Source: JBGQMW01 sp963769845
GTDB taxonomy: Archaea; Thermoproteota; Bathyarchaeia; Bathyarchaeales; Bathycorpusculaceae
NCBI GenBank assembly: GCA_963769845.1
Contig: CAVYNL010000012.1
Coordinates: 34,007 to 98,006 of the forward strand
Direction: 5' to 3'
Length of the DNA: 64,000 nucleotides
Made by a program: the position numbers and the translations under genes. Position 1 is the first letter of the stretch. Each line of letters opens with the position of its first letter. The notes below the pieces were generated by a model. The model made no database searches, had not been told where the DNA came from, and saw only the letters and a list, made by a program, of their open reading frames with translations. Shown here one piece after another: positions 1 to 7,692 of the stretch.

Positions 1-54
1 CGCCCTAACTAGCCGATTTCTTTAAGACTGCGCTTTTTTAAGAACTACTGTTTT

Positions 55-77
55 GCATTAGTGGACTAATGTAGAAC
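55..77 (+). promoter_or_regulatory. shared upstream element, copy 1
   Basis: The element contains ATTAGT-gg-ACTAAT, a perfect inverted repeat with 6-bp arms. It lies 71 bp before the ATG of the following zinc-ribbon gene. A second copy matching at 20 of 23 positions lies at 400-422, at nearly the same distance (67 bp) from the next zinc-ribbon gene. The conserved spacing suggests a common operator or promoter; its function is inferred. Confidence 0.5.
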
Positions 78-125
78 TTGTTAAATCCTTGCTTGGAAGA
101 TAGCCATTATACGGAAGGCGAAATA

Positions 126-305
126 ATGGGCGATCACCGATGCGAGAATTGCGGGAAGATGTTCTACACCCGGTATGTGCAATACATAGGCAAGTGCTTA
201 TGTCCAGAATGTAGGGGCAAATCGGGAGCAGCCAAAAAAGAAAAGGAATACGGGGAAGCAAAAGAATACTGGGAAGCGAGGAAAAAGGAAGTGCGGGACT
301 GTTGA
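126..305 (+). CDS. small zinc-ribbon protein
   Basis: This is a 59-residue protein with two CxxC knuckles (CENC near residue 5 and CPEC near residue 26), which should bind one zinc ion. A charged Lys/Glu-rich tail with helical character follows. The ATG at 126 is preferred over an earlier in-frame ATG at 78 because a GGAAGG stretch precedes it and the zinc knuckle then begins within five residues. Zinc-ribbon microproteins of this size are common in archaea and often bind nucleic acid or act as adaptors. The specific role is unknown. Confidence 0.6.
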   Translation: MGDHRCENCGKMFYTRYVQYIGKCLCPECRGKSGAAKKEKEYGEAKEYWEARKKEVRDC

Positions 306-399
306 TTGCTTCTTTTGGCACAGGGGGGAGGAACGCGAGGGTGGCTGCGACTAGACTTTTCCGAGCAGTTTCTGTTGATAATCTCTCCATCGAGTCTTA

Positions 400-422
400 G
401 CATTAGTTGACTATTGTAGAAT
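400..422 (+). promoter_or_regulatory. shared upstream element, copy 2
   Basis: This is the second copy of the element at 55-77, with three differences over 23 positions. The left arm ATTAGT is kept, while the right arm reads ACTATT, so one position of the inverted repeat is imperfect. It stands 67 bp before the ATG at 467. Confidence 0.5.
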
Positions 423-466
423 GACTTAAAAACGCGGAGCAGATACTAATAATGGGGTTGTAAGCT

Positions 467-652
467 ATGGTTCGGTGCTCATGTGGAACAGATAACTTGG
501 AGAAGAAATTCTGCACGGATTGTGGTAAGCAATTAATGTATGATTGCGAAAAATGCAAGAAACTTGTAGCTATAACGGAGAAATTCTGCGGAACATGCGG
601 GACCAAGAACCCTCATCATGATGCTAAAGCATATAACACACACCCGCGCTAA
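467..652 (+). CDS. double zinc-ribbon protein
   Basis: This 61-residue protein carries four Cys pairs: CSC near the start, CTDC at about 16, CEKC at about 27 and CGTC at about 42. That is enough for two zinc ribbons of the rubredoxin/DZR type. It shares an upstream element with the zinc-ribbon gene at 126-305, so the two may be expressed together. The function is unknown; protein or nucleic-acid binding is the usual guess for this fold. Confidence 0.6.
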   Translation: MVRCSCGTDNLEKKFCTDCGKQLMYDCEKCKKLVAITEKFCGTCGTKNPHHDAKAYNTHPR

Positions 653-672
653 GCAGATTCTTTCTCCTTGCG

Positions 673-882
673 TTATTGCCCCCCAAGCAGCTTTTCTTGG
701 TAGTCTCGCCATTGCGTTTTTACGTAAGGCCCTAGACTTTCGATATCGCTAACCCCCACGAAGGGTCCATCGATGTTGATCCCCACTGCTAGATTAACTC
801 AAGACATCGTGTCTATAGTATGTCTGCGTCCTGAAAGCGAAATTTCAACTGATTCGTTGCTTAATAACCTTAAAGGAATCAT
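673..882 (-). pseudogene. small ORF interrupted by one in-frame TGA
   Basis: From the ATG at 880-882 the minus strand reads 27 sense codons, then TGA (799-801), then 41 more codons in the same frame to TAA at 673-675. Both halves look like protein: the first contains NESVEISLSGRRHTIDTMS, and the second contains VGINIDGPFVGVSDIE and ends in EKLLGGQ. The simplest reading is a nonsense mutation in a 69-residue gene. No family was recognised. Readthrough or selenocysteine is possible but has no support here. Confidence 0.45.
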
Positions 883-953
883 GGTTATCCAATCGATTCT
901 GACCAGGTCATTCGCAACTTACATCACATTCGAGCCACAGATTTGTTGGTTGG

Positions 954-1136
954 CTAGGGTAAAGTTTTATCTTTCCCCTGATTCTTGTTTCTTACTTTGT
1001 AACGGAGCAGGTGTCCGCATTTCCAGTCTATCGGGCGGCCTAGACTGTCATGTTTTTCCTGTCCTTTAGGAACTCTGCGTCCACAGAACGCGCACCAGTA
1101 ATCACAGTTGAAATCTATGTATCCTCTTGACGTCAT
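954..1136 (-). CDS. small Cys-rich protein, probable zinc finger
   Basis: This is a 60-residue ORF with four cysteines: Cys11, the pair Cys15/Cys18 (CAFC) and a CGH further on, separated by a charged loop. The pattern is consistent with one zinc site. The ATG at 1136 follows a GA-rich stretch on the minus strand. Nothing is recognised beyond the metal-site pattern, and the ORF could be spurious. It is kept because several similar mini zinc proteins cluster here. Confidence 0.4.
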   Translation of the reverse strand: MTSRGYIDFNCDYWCAFCGRRVPKGQEKHDSLGRPIDWKCGHLLRYKVRNKNQGKDKTLP

Positions 1137-1209
1137 TTGCCATCCTCCAGTTCAGCTGGTTTTTTCAGGAACTCTTAAGGGGTAAAGCCTTTTCCAACTA
1201 ACGACGCTG

Positions 1210-1371
1210 CTATTGAGGCCTTGGCGGTTGTCGTGGAGGCGGGTGGGTAGCTTCCCGTCTGGAAAAACTCCTCCGATAAAAAACAAAGGCTAGTACCGCC
1301 AGAACTATGCCTACTACCAGAACAATGCCTACCAAGACCAAAGGGTCAATACCCGAGATAGTCTTCCCCAA
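1210..1371 (-). CDS. possible single-span membrane peptide (or C-terminal relic)
   Basis: The minus strand is open for 53 codons from a TTG at 1371. It encodes a continuous hydrophobic helix of about 20 residues (DPLVLVGIVLVVGIVLAVLA), then a basic stretch (YRRSFSRRE) and a Pro-rich cytosolic tail. This is the layout of a membrane anchor with positive-inside topology. A stop lies only a few codons upstream of the TTG. It may be a small membrane protein or the tail of a lost secreted protein. Confidence 0.35.
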   Translation of the reverse strand: MGKTISGIDPLVLVGIVLVVGIVLAVLAFVFYRRSFSRREATHPPPRQPPRPQ

Positions 1372-1451
1372 TGATAGCTCTGCCGCCTGCCTCTAATAAA
1401 ACTATCTCAGTCAACAAATTCAGATATTGTTGGTTGGTAGGGGTAAGGTTT

Positions 1452-1463
1452 TAGCGCGCGCTA
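1452..1463. repeat. GCGCGC palindrome TAGCGCGCGCTA
   Basis: This is a perfect palindrome of four GC units flanked by TA. It forms the left edge of the transposase-like fragment at 1461-1580. Other tracts of at least seven alternating G/C bases outside well-supported genes lie at 1594, 3623, 3927, 12537, 12883, 15911, 16077, 26599, 29662, 35112, 57000, 57468, 61344, 62586 and 63363. Confidence 0.85.
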
Positions 1464-1580
1464 CCGACTAACACGCCAGCTGCCGCAATTCTCGCTGAGA
1501 TAGCGGACCCAGTAGACTTCTCTTCGGAAGACTATCATGTAGCACATGCTGAGACTCTAGACGAAGAAAACAACTGCTAG
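1461..1580 (+). pseudogene. transposase fragment, IS110-like C-terminal region
   Basis: The frame starting inside the palindrome at 1452-1463 reads through to TAG at 1578-1580. It contains PAAAILAEIADPVDFSSED, which resembles the helix-hairpin-helix part of IS110/IS1111 transposases (the AAAILAEIGD-type motif). It has no start codon and no catalytic DEDD region, so it is a relic of about 40 codons. A second GC tract at 1594-1603 closes the other side, so the fragment is bracketed by GCGCGC on both ends. Confidence 0.4.
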
Positions 1581-1593
1581 AAAATGGATTTGA

Positions 1594-1603
1594 GCGCGCG
1601 CGC
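1594..1603. repeat. GC tract, (GC)5
   Basis: Ten alternating bases lie 14 bp after the stop codon of the transposase-like fragment. From here to 1858 (about 255 bp) no gene was recognised. Confidence 0.8.
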
Positions 1604-1858
1604 AACTGTGTTTTTCCTCTTTCGAGACAATGCAACATTTCCTTTCGATTCAGCTAAAAAATTTGCGTGGCTCTCCTTTCTTGGTTTGGTTTGGGCCAAA
1701 GTTCATTTGAAAGACGCTTATAAGGAGTGAAAAAGGTTCTTGTGTGGTGAAAAGACGACTGCCCGGATCAGTTAGATGCCAAGCGCGTGCTAAATTAAAA
1801 AGGTGACAAAACTTGTATATATATTAGGTATCTGAGCTTGAACTAGCGGAGATCGAAT

Positions 1859-2083
1859 ATGAAACCTGAACATTATAAACCGATAAGGAAAGAAAAGCCC
1901 AAACGAAAAGGCAAGATTAGTGCGCGCAAAAGTCGAATGCTTGCAGTGGCTCAAAAATGGAAACCCATTACTTCTCCACAATTGCGTGAAGCTTACTCTA
2001 CTAGAATAGAATGGGCAAGGAAGCTAATTCCCAAATTGAAAAAAGAAGCAGAAGCGCCGGAAGAAAAAGAAGAGCCTAGATAA
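1859..2083 (+). CDS. small basic protein, unknown
   Basis: This 74-residue protein is very rich in Lys/Arg in its first half (for example RKEKPKRKGKISARKSR) and acidic at its C-terminus (EAEAPEEKEEPR). The ATG at 1859 follows a GGAGATCG stretch that could serve as ribosome binding site. The charge distribution suggests nucleic-acid or ribosome binding, but no family was recognised. Confidence 0.5.
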   Translation: MKPEHYKPIRKEKPKRKGKISARKSRMLAVAQKWKPITSPQLREAYSTRIEWARKLIPKLKKEAEAPEEKEEPR

Positions 2084-2102
2084 GCGCACGCACGCGCTTT
2101 TT
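2082..2102 (+). terminator. possible hairpin plus T-run
   Basis: AAGCGC (2082-2087) and GCGCTT (2094-2099) form a 6-bp stem with a 6-base loop, followed by a run of five T. It overlaps the stop codon of the preceding ORF. The T-run is the usual archaeal termination signal; the role of the hairpin is inferred. Confidence 0.4.
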
Positions 2103-2190
2103 ACGTTTCGCTTAATTATCCTAATGTTGTTCTTTTCCTAAGAACTTTCGGAAGTACCAAATCGTGAATTACCATTCTGCCCATTTGAAA

Positions 2191-2418
2191 TCACTCCGTC
2201 TTAACTTTAAGAATCCATTTTCCTTTAGGATTGCCGTCTAAATCGACTCCTCTGCCCTTTAACACTTTGAATTCGCCCTGTTTCAAACCTAAATTTTGCA
2301 TGGCGAATTCTGTTGCTTGTTTAATCGTACAGAATCCAGCTGGTTTCTTTGCCTCGGTCTCTGTAAATCCCCATTCTGGCGGAACTAAACTGCCTATTTG
2401 CAAAACTTTTAATCTCAT
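2191..2418 (-). CDS. conserved-looking small protein, unknown
   Basis: This is a 75-residue soluble protein with a plausible ribosome binding site (GAGGGTAAAAGAGAA before the ATG). Its sequence has regular hydrophobic spacing, including a predicted helix (IKQATEFAMQNLGL) and a C-terminal strand pair (GEFKVLKGRGV and GKWILKVKTE). No Cys cluster, signal or membrane segment is present. Family and function are not recognised. Confidence 0.55.
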   Translation of the reverse strand: MRLKVLQIGSLVPPEWGFTETEAKKPAGFCTIKQATEFAMQNLGLKQGEFKVLKGRGVDLDGNPKGKWILKVKTE

Positions 2419-2623
2419 TTCTCTTTTACCCTCTCAAGGGAAATAGCAGAATAGTCTATGAATCGACAGTCTCGTCACTTCATGTCTTCGCTCCAGCTAT
2501 TATAGAATGGAAATCGCTGTTAAAGCTTGCTTATCCCTTTAAGAAATCTCCTTCAAGCCAATTTTATGTATCAGAGAAAAATAGGGAATGTGCGGGAAGC
2601 TTCTATACACTGGCAACATAAGA

Positions 2624-2633
2624 CTTTTTAAAG
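2624..2633 (+). promoter_or_regulatory. probable TATA box for the TBP gene
   Basis: CTTTTTAAAG lies about 40 bp before the TBP start codon, where an archaeal box A would give a short 5' leader. Confidence 0.45.
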
Positions 2634-2673
2634 GGCATATAAGCATCTGCCACACTATAAGAAGCGGTGTTTA

Positions 2674-3234
2674 ATGCCGAAGACTAAAGCCATAATACAC
2701 ATTCAAAACGTTGTTGCCACTGCCACCTTGAACCAGAAGGTCGATTTGAACGCTGTCGTCAAGAGTTTTCCAGGAGTCGAGTATCACCCAGAACAGTTTC
2801 CAGGACTCGTGTTTAGGCTTAAGAGACCGAAGACAGCCACGCTGATTTTCAATTCTGGTAAAATGGTTTGTACAGGAGCAAGATCGGAAAAGGAAGCGCG
2901 CAGGGCTGTTATGACAGTTGTTAAGGAGTTGAAAAAGGGCGGAATAATCATCATCAGTAGGCCGGACTTGAAGGTTGTGAACATGGTTGCTTCTGCAAGC
3001 TTGGGCGGAAGGGTAGACTTGGAACTGGCAGTGGGCACGCTTGGAAAAGCGATGTATGAGCCGGAGCAGTTTCCAGGATTGATTTACAGGATGGACGAGC
3101 CTAAGGTGGTCATACTGATATTCGCAAGCGGGAACCTTGTTTGCACAGGGGCGAAGAAAGAACAGGACGTTTATGACGCAGTGCACAAGCTTCACGAAAG
3201 GTTGGAGGAACAAAACCTCATATTCTACGAATAA
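2674..3234 (+). CDS. tbp: TATA-binding protein (TBP)
   Basis: This is the general transcription factor that binds box A and recruits TFB and RNA polymerase. The 186 residues form two direct repeats typical of TBP. Each repeat has the block (Y/E)xPEQFPGL(V/I)(F/Y)R (at about residues 36 and 127), followed by a FxSGxxVCTGA-type block. The length matches archaeal TBPs (about 180-190). Adjacent genes encode small zinc proteins, and TFB lies 700 bp downstream on the other strand, so both basal initiation factors sit within 2.3 kb. Confidence 0.97.
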   Translation: MPKTKAIIHIQNVVATATLNQKVDLNAVVKSFPGVEYHPEQFPGLVFRLKRPKTATLIFNSGKMVCTGARSEKEARRAVMTVVKELKKGGIIIISRPDLKVVNMVASASLGGRVDLELAVGTLGKAMYEPEQFPGLIYRMDEPKVVILIFASGNLVCTGAKKEQDVYDAVHKLHERLEEQNLIFYE

Positions 3235-3379
3235 AAACTTCATACGTTGATCGCCTATCGCCTTCGTTTGTACATTCCTCATCGTAGTAAAGTAGAACGC
3301 GCTTGTATCCGAAAACAGTGGAAAGTGTTTTATCTGTCACCATCAGAACCATGGTTATCAGGATATTGGAGGAAATTAA

Positions 3380-3550
3380 ATGGGAAAATGTAAAAAATGT
3401 GGAACAGTTGTTTCATCGCCTAGGAAGAAGTGGACAATGGCCGGACGCCCATCCAAAGCTGGAAAAAGAACTCAGCTAGAAATCGGCCTTTTCGACTGTC
3501 CAAAGTGCAAGAAGCCCTTCCGAGAAGTACTAAGCAAGAAGATCATTTAG
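3380..3550 (+). CDS. Cren7-like chromatin protein with zinc-ribbon cysteines
   Basis: This is a 56-residue protein, too short to appear as a long ORF. The ATG at 3380 follows a good ribosome binding site (GGAGG). It carries two CxxC knuckles (CKKC near residue 4 and CPKC near residue 40). Between and after them, KKWTMAGRPSKAGK, EIGLF and PFRE align by eye with the Cren7 pattern (Kx W x LAPKGRKG, IGLF, YFR). Cren7 is a DNA-bending SH3-like chromatin protein of Crenarchaeota that lacks cysteines. Family membership is inferred; a plain zinc-ribbon protein is the alternative. Confidence 0.55.
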   Translation: MGKCKKCGTVVSSPRKKWTMAGRPSKAGKRTQLEIGLFDCPKCKKPFREVLSKKII

Positions 3551-3622
3551 GCACACCGAATACGGCCCAAAAAAGGCAGAAGAAGTCAAGCAAAGCCGAT
3601 GTGGGTGGAGAAGGCTCCCGCA

Positions 3623-3632
3623 CGCGCGCGCG
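3623..3632. repeat. GC tract, (CG)5
   Basis: The tract is followed by an open stretch of about 22 codons (FYLLLIEQSARFVQEEVAF) ending at TAA 3700-3702. This may be the tail of a lost gene; no family was recognised. Confidence 0.7.
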
Positions 3633-3747
3633 ATTCTACTTACTATTGATTGAGCAAAGTGCCCGCTTTGTGCAGGAAGAGGTAGCCTTCACCTTCGGTT
3701 AAACATATAACCAATCAAGAGGATATCCTGATTTGGGGAAGAAGTGA

Positions 3748-3876
3748 ATGCACGAAGAGGCTAAGCGGAAGTGTAAAGCTTGTGGAAACCTGTTCATGCC
3801 AGACAATGATTTTCAAGGCTTCTGCTCAGACAGGTGCTACCACGTTTTCAGAGGAGAAATAAAACCAAGTGCTTAG
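3748..3876 (+). CDS. 42-residue zinc-finger protein
   Basis: The ATG at 3748 follows GGGGAAGAAG. The peptide has CKAC at about residue 9, CSDRC at about 26 and a nearby His, a pattern like short treble-clef or MYM-type zinc fingers (CxxC followed by CxxxC and H). It lies between TBP and TFB, so a link with gene expression is possible but unproven. Confidence 0.55.
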   Translation: MHEEAKRKCKACGNLFMPDNDFQGFCSDRCYHVFRGEIKPSA

Positions 3877-3926
3877 CATAATCTAGCCTTTCACGCATAT
3901 TTAGAGGCAGCTCCTCTAGACGATTT

Positions 3927-3936
3927 TAGCGCGCGC
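3927..3936. repeat. GC tract TAGCGCGCGC
   Basis: The tract lies 15 bp beyond the 3' end of the TFB gene and is followed by CCTA. No fragment was recognised beside it. Confidence 0.75.
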
Positions 3937-3950
3937 CCTATCGTTTGAAT

Positions 3951-4901
3951 CTACGAGGAAGAAAGCAAAGATGACTGGTCTGGTACTTCTAGCTTCAGCT
4001 GCCTTTTTAGGGTCTTGTAGCGGTTTCTCACCGTGACCTCAGTGACGCCTGCTGCTTCGGCGATGTCCTTCTGTGTCTTCTTCTCGTTGTTCTGCAAACA
4101 AGCAACGTAGAGTGCAGCGGCAGCCAGTCCCATAGGGTCTTTTCCGGCAGCAGCCCGTTTATTTCTGGCTTCTCGAAGAATCTGTATAGCAATTCCCTGG
4201 GTCCTGCCCGAAATTCCTGTTCTCTCAGCGATTTTTGAAACGTACGTGAGTGGGTCAGCGATGGGCATGTGCATGTCAAGTTCACGTAGCAAAAGCCGGT
4301 AGCAACGGGCAACGTCCTTTTTATCGACTAGGCTTGCCTCTGCGATTTCATGAAGTGCTCTTGGGGTTCCACTTCCGCGGCAAGCCGCATAAGCCGCAGC
4401 AGCCGTTATGGCTGCGATAGACCTTCCGCGGACTAAGCTCTTATCTAAGGCTTTACGATAAATGACCGCAGCCTTCTCTTTGATTGGCCGTGGAATGTAG
4501 ACCCTGTCTGAGAGGCGGTCAAGCTCAGCCATTGCCTGGGCAAGGTTTCTGTCGACTGAAGAATGTGCCCTCGAACGGATCTGCCATTTCCTCAGGCGCC
4601 ACATCAGCAGGCGCGTTGATAATGGAAGTTTTCTTCCGAAGGCGTCACGGTCAATTTGGCCTATGGCCGTTGACAAGCCTTTATCATGGACAGAATAAGA
4701 CGTTGGCATCCCAACGCGGCTTCTTGAGGCTTTCTCTTCTTGGGTGAAGGCGCGCCATTCTGGTCCTTTATCCATCATTTGCCCGTATAAGACGAGTCCG
4801 CAGTCGCCGCAAACAGTCTCACCCGTATCATAATCATGGATAAGGTTTACACTACCACATTCTGGACACTTATCCCGCAACGTTTGCTGAGACAGTGCCA
4901 T
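3951..4901 (-). CDS. tfb: transcription initiation factor IIB (TFB)
   Basis: TFB bridges TBP-bound promoter DNA and RNA polymerase. The 316 residues start with a zinc ribbon (CPEC at about residue 13 and CGDC at about 32), followed by the B-reader/linker region (GPEWRAF) and two cyclin-like repeats. The first contains KEKAAVIYRKAL and RSIAAITAAAAYAACR; the second contains DPMGLAAAALYVACL and TEVTVRNRYK. Length and order are those of a complete archaeal TFB. The ATG at 4901 lies directly before the zinc ribbon. Confidence 0.97.
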   Translation of the reverse strand: MALSQQTLRDKCPECGSVNLIHDYDTGETVCGDCGLVLYGQMMDKGPEWRAFTQEEKASRSRVGMPTSYSVHDKGLSTAIGQIDRDAFGRKLPLSTRLLMWRLRKWQIRSRAHSSVDRNLAQAMAELDRLSDRVYIPRPIKEKAAVIYRKALDKSLVRGRSIAAITAAAAYAACRGSGTPRALHEIAEASLVDKKDVARCYRLLLRELDMHMPIADPLTYVSKIAERTGISGRTQGIAIQILREARNKRAAAGKDPMGLAAAALYVACLQNNEKKTQKDIAEAAGVTEVTVRNRYKTLKRQLKLEVPDQSSLLSSS

Positions 4902-5173
4902 TTTCTTTCTTCCATCTTTTCTGTCTCTATCATATGGAGTAGGGTCATAACAGGATAACCTTCACAAAACGCAATTCCTCATATTGCCGATCAGAATTTG
5001 AGCGATTAGATCATTAGTCCGCAATTATACAATTACAAAGTGTGTGTAGAATAAACGTTTCGGCATGATAATTCTTCAGTTAAGGTCCGATATGTCAAGA
5101 CAAATTGGATAAAACCAATGCACAGCGCGCGTCACCCGCGTCGACTTCAAGGTTTGTTGGCATAAAATGAAGC

Positions 5174-5296
5174 CTAAATGGTTTTTGCAGCCTTCAACTT
5201 GGCTTGTTTGTACTCCTTCTCAGCTCCATAATAACGCAAATTAGCCGCTTCTCCGCAACTCTTTTTGTTGAACTGATAGAATCGACTGTCACGAAT
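5174..5296 (-). pseudogene. C-terminal gene fragment, unknown protein
   Basis: The minus strand is open for 40 codons after a TGA at 5297-5299 and ends in TAG (5174-5176). The peptide is strongly protein-like (KSCGEAANLRYYGAEKEYKQ, then AKLKAAKTI), but no start codon is present. It looks like the helical tail of a lost gene. A GC tract (5125-5131) lies about 40 bp beyond the stop. No family was recognised. Confidence 0.35.
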
Positions 5297-5333
5297 TCAC
5301 CGAAAAACTCTGGGTTAGACATCGGACTTAAGC

Positions 5334-6584
5334 TTAGCGTTTGATGATCTGCTCATAAAGCCCCAGTGTTTTTTCAGCTATCTTGGGCCACGTGAACTCG
5401 TTCAGGACTCTGCGTCTGCCGTTTTTGCCCAGCCACTTTCTTTTCTCATCGTTTTCCAAGACGCAGTTTATGCCCCATGCTATGTCTGACGGGCTGCTTG
5501 GATCTATGTGATAACCGCACTGTTCTTCGCCGCGATACACGACTATCTCCCGCATGCCGCTGATGCCAGCTGCACCGATGACAACTGGCCGCCCCATGCT
5601 CATTGCCTCGAGAACCACTATTCCGAAGGGTTCATAGAAGCTTGGGAAAACTGCGACGTCGCATGCTGCGTAGTGAAGGATGCGTTCCTCTTCTGGGATG
5701 AACTCGAAACGGAACTTCACAAAATCGGTCATTTTCGTGGCTTTGACCAAGTTCATCAGGTATTCTTGCAGGTCGCCTAGACCCACAATTACAAGCTTCG
5801 CCTTTGGATTTTTCTGTAGAATGTGGGGCAACGCCATGATGAGCTTGTCAACGCCTTTGACGCCAACGAGTCTGCCTATGAAAAGAATCATGTAGTCATC
5901 GTCTTTGACATCATACATCGCTCTGACTTTCTTGATCTGCTCAGGAGTCACTGTTGCTGGATCGTATTTCTTTGGGTCGACCCCGTTGTAAGCAACTTGG
6001 ATTTTCTCTTTCGGACAGCCTAAGCCTATCAGCTCATCCTTCATCGCAAAAGAAACTGTCACGATAAGGTCAGCCGCTCTTGCCGCATGAAGCTCGATGT
6101 TGCTCACCGTAACCGAGCCGTTTCCAAGCGTTCTTCCTTTCTCTGTTGAGTGAACGTGGAACGCAAAAGGCAATCCTGCCTCTTTCTTAACAGTCATTCC
6201 GCCTATAGCTGAAAGCCAGTCATGAGCAACGACAAGGTCGAATTTGATGCCTTCTTTTCTTATCAACTCATTAACGAGTTTTGCAGCGCTCAGATAATTG
6301 TACACGAGGATTTTTGAGAACCACTGTATCCCACTACCCCATTTCTTTATGTCTTCTGCAACTACATCGGGCAACGAGTCAGAAATGTCAATGTGCAGCG
6401 GCCGGTGGATTTCGATACCGCGCCAAATCTCACGCGTCGGTAGGCTACTTGCATCATCATTCATCGTGAAGACTGTAACGTCATTGTCCATGAGAACAAA
6501 CTGGCGAGTTATTTCAGCCGAGTAGGTTCCCAAGCCACCGACGATCTTTGGGGGATACTCGTAGACCAGAACAGCAAGCTTCAT
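5334..6584 (-). CDS. glycosyltransferase family 1/4, glycogen-synthase-like
   Basis: This 416-residue GT-B glycosyltransferase probably transfers a sugar from a nucleotide-sugar donor in the cytoplasm. The N-terminus has the Gly-rich acceptor loop (YEYPPKIVGGLGTYSAEI) typical of starch/glycogen synthase-like GT4 and GT5 enzymes. The C-terminal half has ILFIGRLVGVKGVDKLI, a donor-site block (FPSFYEPFGIVVLEAMSMG) with the EX7E arrangement, and GRPVV. There is no signal peptide or membrane segment. The substrate cannot be read from the sequence, and the gene stands alone. Confidence 0.88.
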   Translation of the reverse strand: MKLAVLVYEYPPKIVGGLGTYSAEITRQFVLMDNDVTVFTMNDDASSLPTREIWRGIEIHRPLHIDISDSLPDVVAEDIKKWGSGIQWFSKILVYNYLSAAKLVNELIRKEGIKFDLVVAHDWLSAIGGMTVKKEAGLPFAFHVHSTEKGRTLGNGSVTVSNIELHAARAADLIVTVSFAMKDELIGLGCPKEKIQVAYNGVDPKKYDPATVTPEQIKKVRAMYDVKDDDYMILFIGRLVGVKGVDKLIMALPHILQKNPKAKLVIVGLGDLQEYLMNLVKATKMTDFVKFRFEFIPEEERILHYAACDVAVFPSFYEPFGIVVLEAMSMGRPVVIGAAGISGMREIVVYRGEEQCGYHIDPSSPSDIAWGINCVLENDEKRKWLGKNGRRRVLNEFTWPKIAEKTLGLYEQIIKR

Positions 6585-6654
6585 TGTTTTTCATCGTTGC
6601 CCGTTTCTTAATAGTCCCTCGCTGTAATTGCATGTGTTTTTCTTGAGGGTTCTC

Positions 6655-6942
6655 CTACTCTTTTGCAAGGGTTATTTCCATTGTTGAAACCATCCTTGCT
6701 CTGTTTTCGCCTTCTCTTGCTGGCATCTCCTCTGTTCCTATGGCGATTTTGCTTATTTTTAGGTCTTTTAGGAAGCGATTTCTGGTTATTTCAGCCACGT
6801 CAACAGCTGTAGTGATCGCTTGTCCTCGTGCTTTCAAGATTACTTCCTTAGCATCGCCCGCGGATAGTCTGGTGATAACTGCTAGAACATAGTCCATTGG
6901 TGTTTTGCTTCCAACGAAAACAATTGCCGATTTTTCCGACAT
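6655..6942 (-). CDS. albA: Alba chromatin protein
   Basis: Alba is a small dimeric DNA/RNA-binding protein that coats archaeal chromatin. The sequence shows the family pattern: SAIVFVGSKTPMDYVLAV, then ILKARGQAITTAVDVAEI, and later ISKIAIGTEEM, with a variable beta-hairpin near the C-terminus. I place the start at the ATG at 6942 (MSEKSA), which gives 95 residues, the normal length. The frame is open upstream to an ATG at 6975, which would add an atypical 11-residue extension. Confidence 0.9.
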   Translation of the reverse strand: MSEKSAIVFVGSKTPMDYVLAVITRLSAGDAKEVILKARGQAITTAVDVAEITRNRFLKDLKISKIAIGTEEMPAREGENRARMVSTMEITLAKE

Positions 6943-7198
6943 TTCCATCACATCTTCCATCATTGATTGTAACATGCAACGTTGCTGTGCTCTTCTCGTC
7001 TCTCAACAACAGAACGCTGTTGCCCTTATACTACGCATACTTCCTTATAAAGCGAAAAAACAGCAGAGTAGCCTGAGGATATTTTCACAGCTTCCTTATC
7101 CTAGATTCCGGTCTTAGACGCGGCATTCACTTCGCATTTAGGTGAAGGTTATAATCCCTGTTTGTTGTTACTATTTGATTCTAGGAAGGAAGATTTGT

Positions 7199-7339
7199 TT
7201 GAAACCAGCTAGGAAAAAGCAGGCAAGAAGAGAAAGATACTTGAAAAGAATGAAAAGTCGATTCGCGCGCGCGAATGTTAAGAAAGTAAGGAGACTAGAA
7301 GAAGCACGCGCATTAGCCAGAGGGCGCCCAAAAACTTAA
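7199..7339 (+). CDS. small Lys/Arg-rich protein
   Basis: Forty-six residues follow a TTG start at 7199 preceded by GGAAGG. The frame is open further upstream, but that part reads as a non-protein hydrophobic stretch. The product is extremely basic (KKQARRERYLKRMKSR, VKKVRRLEE). A 16-bp palindrome, ATTCGCGCGCGCGAAT (7261-7276), lies inside the gene and encodes FARAN. Basic peptides of this type often bind nucleic acid; no family was recognised. Confidence 0.45.
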   Translation: MKPARKKQARRERYLKRMKSRFARANVKKVRRLEEARALARGRPKT

Positions 7340-7365
7340 TTCCCCATTCTGATTATTCGGGTGTG

Positions 7366-7467
7366 GTGATTGCGTTGAGCACTGGAGCCACCAAGAAGAA
7401 GCCAATGACTAAAAAGGAAAGAGAAGAGAAAAGAAGAAAGCACAAGGAAAAACGATTGAAGAAGTAG
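7366..7467 (+). CDS. 33-residue basic peptide
   Basis: A GTG at 7366 opens a short frame ending in TAG (7465-7467). The product is mostly Lys/Arg/Glu (KKKPMTKKEREEKRRKHK). It follows the basic protein at 7199-7339 after 26 bp and may be cotranscribed with it. The strongly biased composition could also reflect a chance purine-rich stretch. Confidence 0.35.
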   Translation: MIALSTGATKKKPMTKKEREEKRRKHKEKRLKK

Positions 7468-7692
7468 TCTCAATCGCGCGTGAGCGTTAGACTTACAGAA
7501 AAAAGAGGGGTCGCGGGAGACATCGCCACTGACTGCGGAAATACTTCAAACCTGCGTGATTTTCGGTAACTCCTTGACATTTCTTTGGTTTTTCTTTCCA
7601 CGCTCATGTTTCTCATTTTGTCTCATGCCTTGATTCTTTTTCGGATGCAGACATGAAAACGCTCGCGATGAGATTGCAGATCTTGAAAGCGA

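Noticed and set aside
799..801. Selenocysteine reading of the in-frame TGA
   Set aside because: No redox motif such as CxxU surrounds it and no downstream stem-loop was found; a nonsense mutation is simpler.
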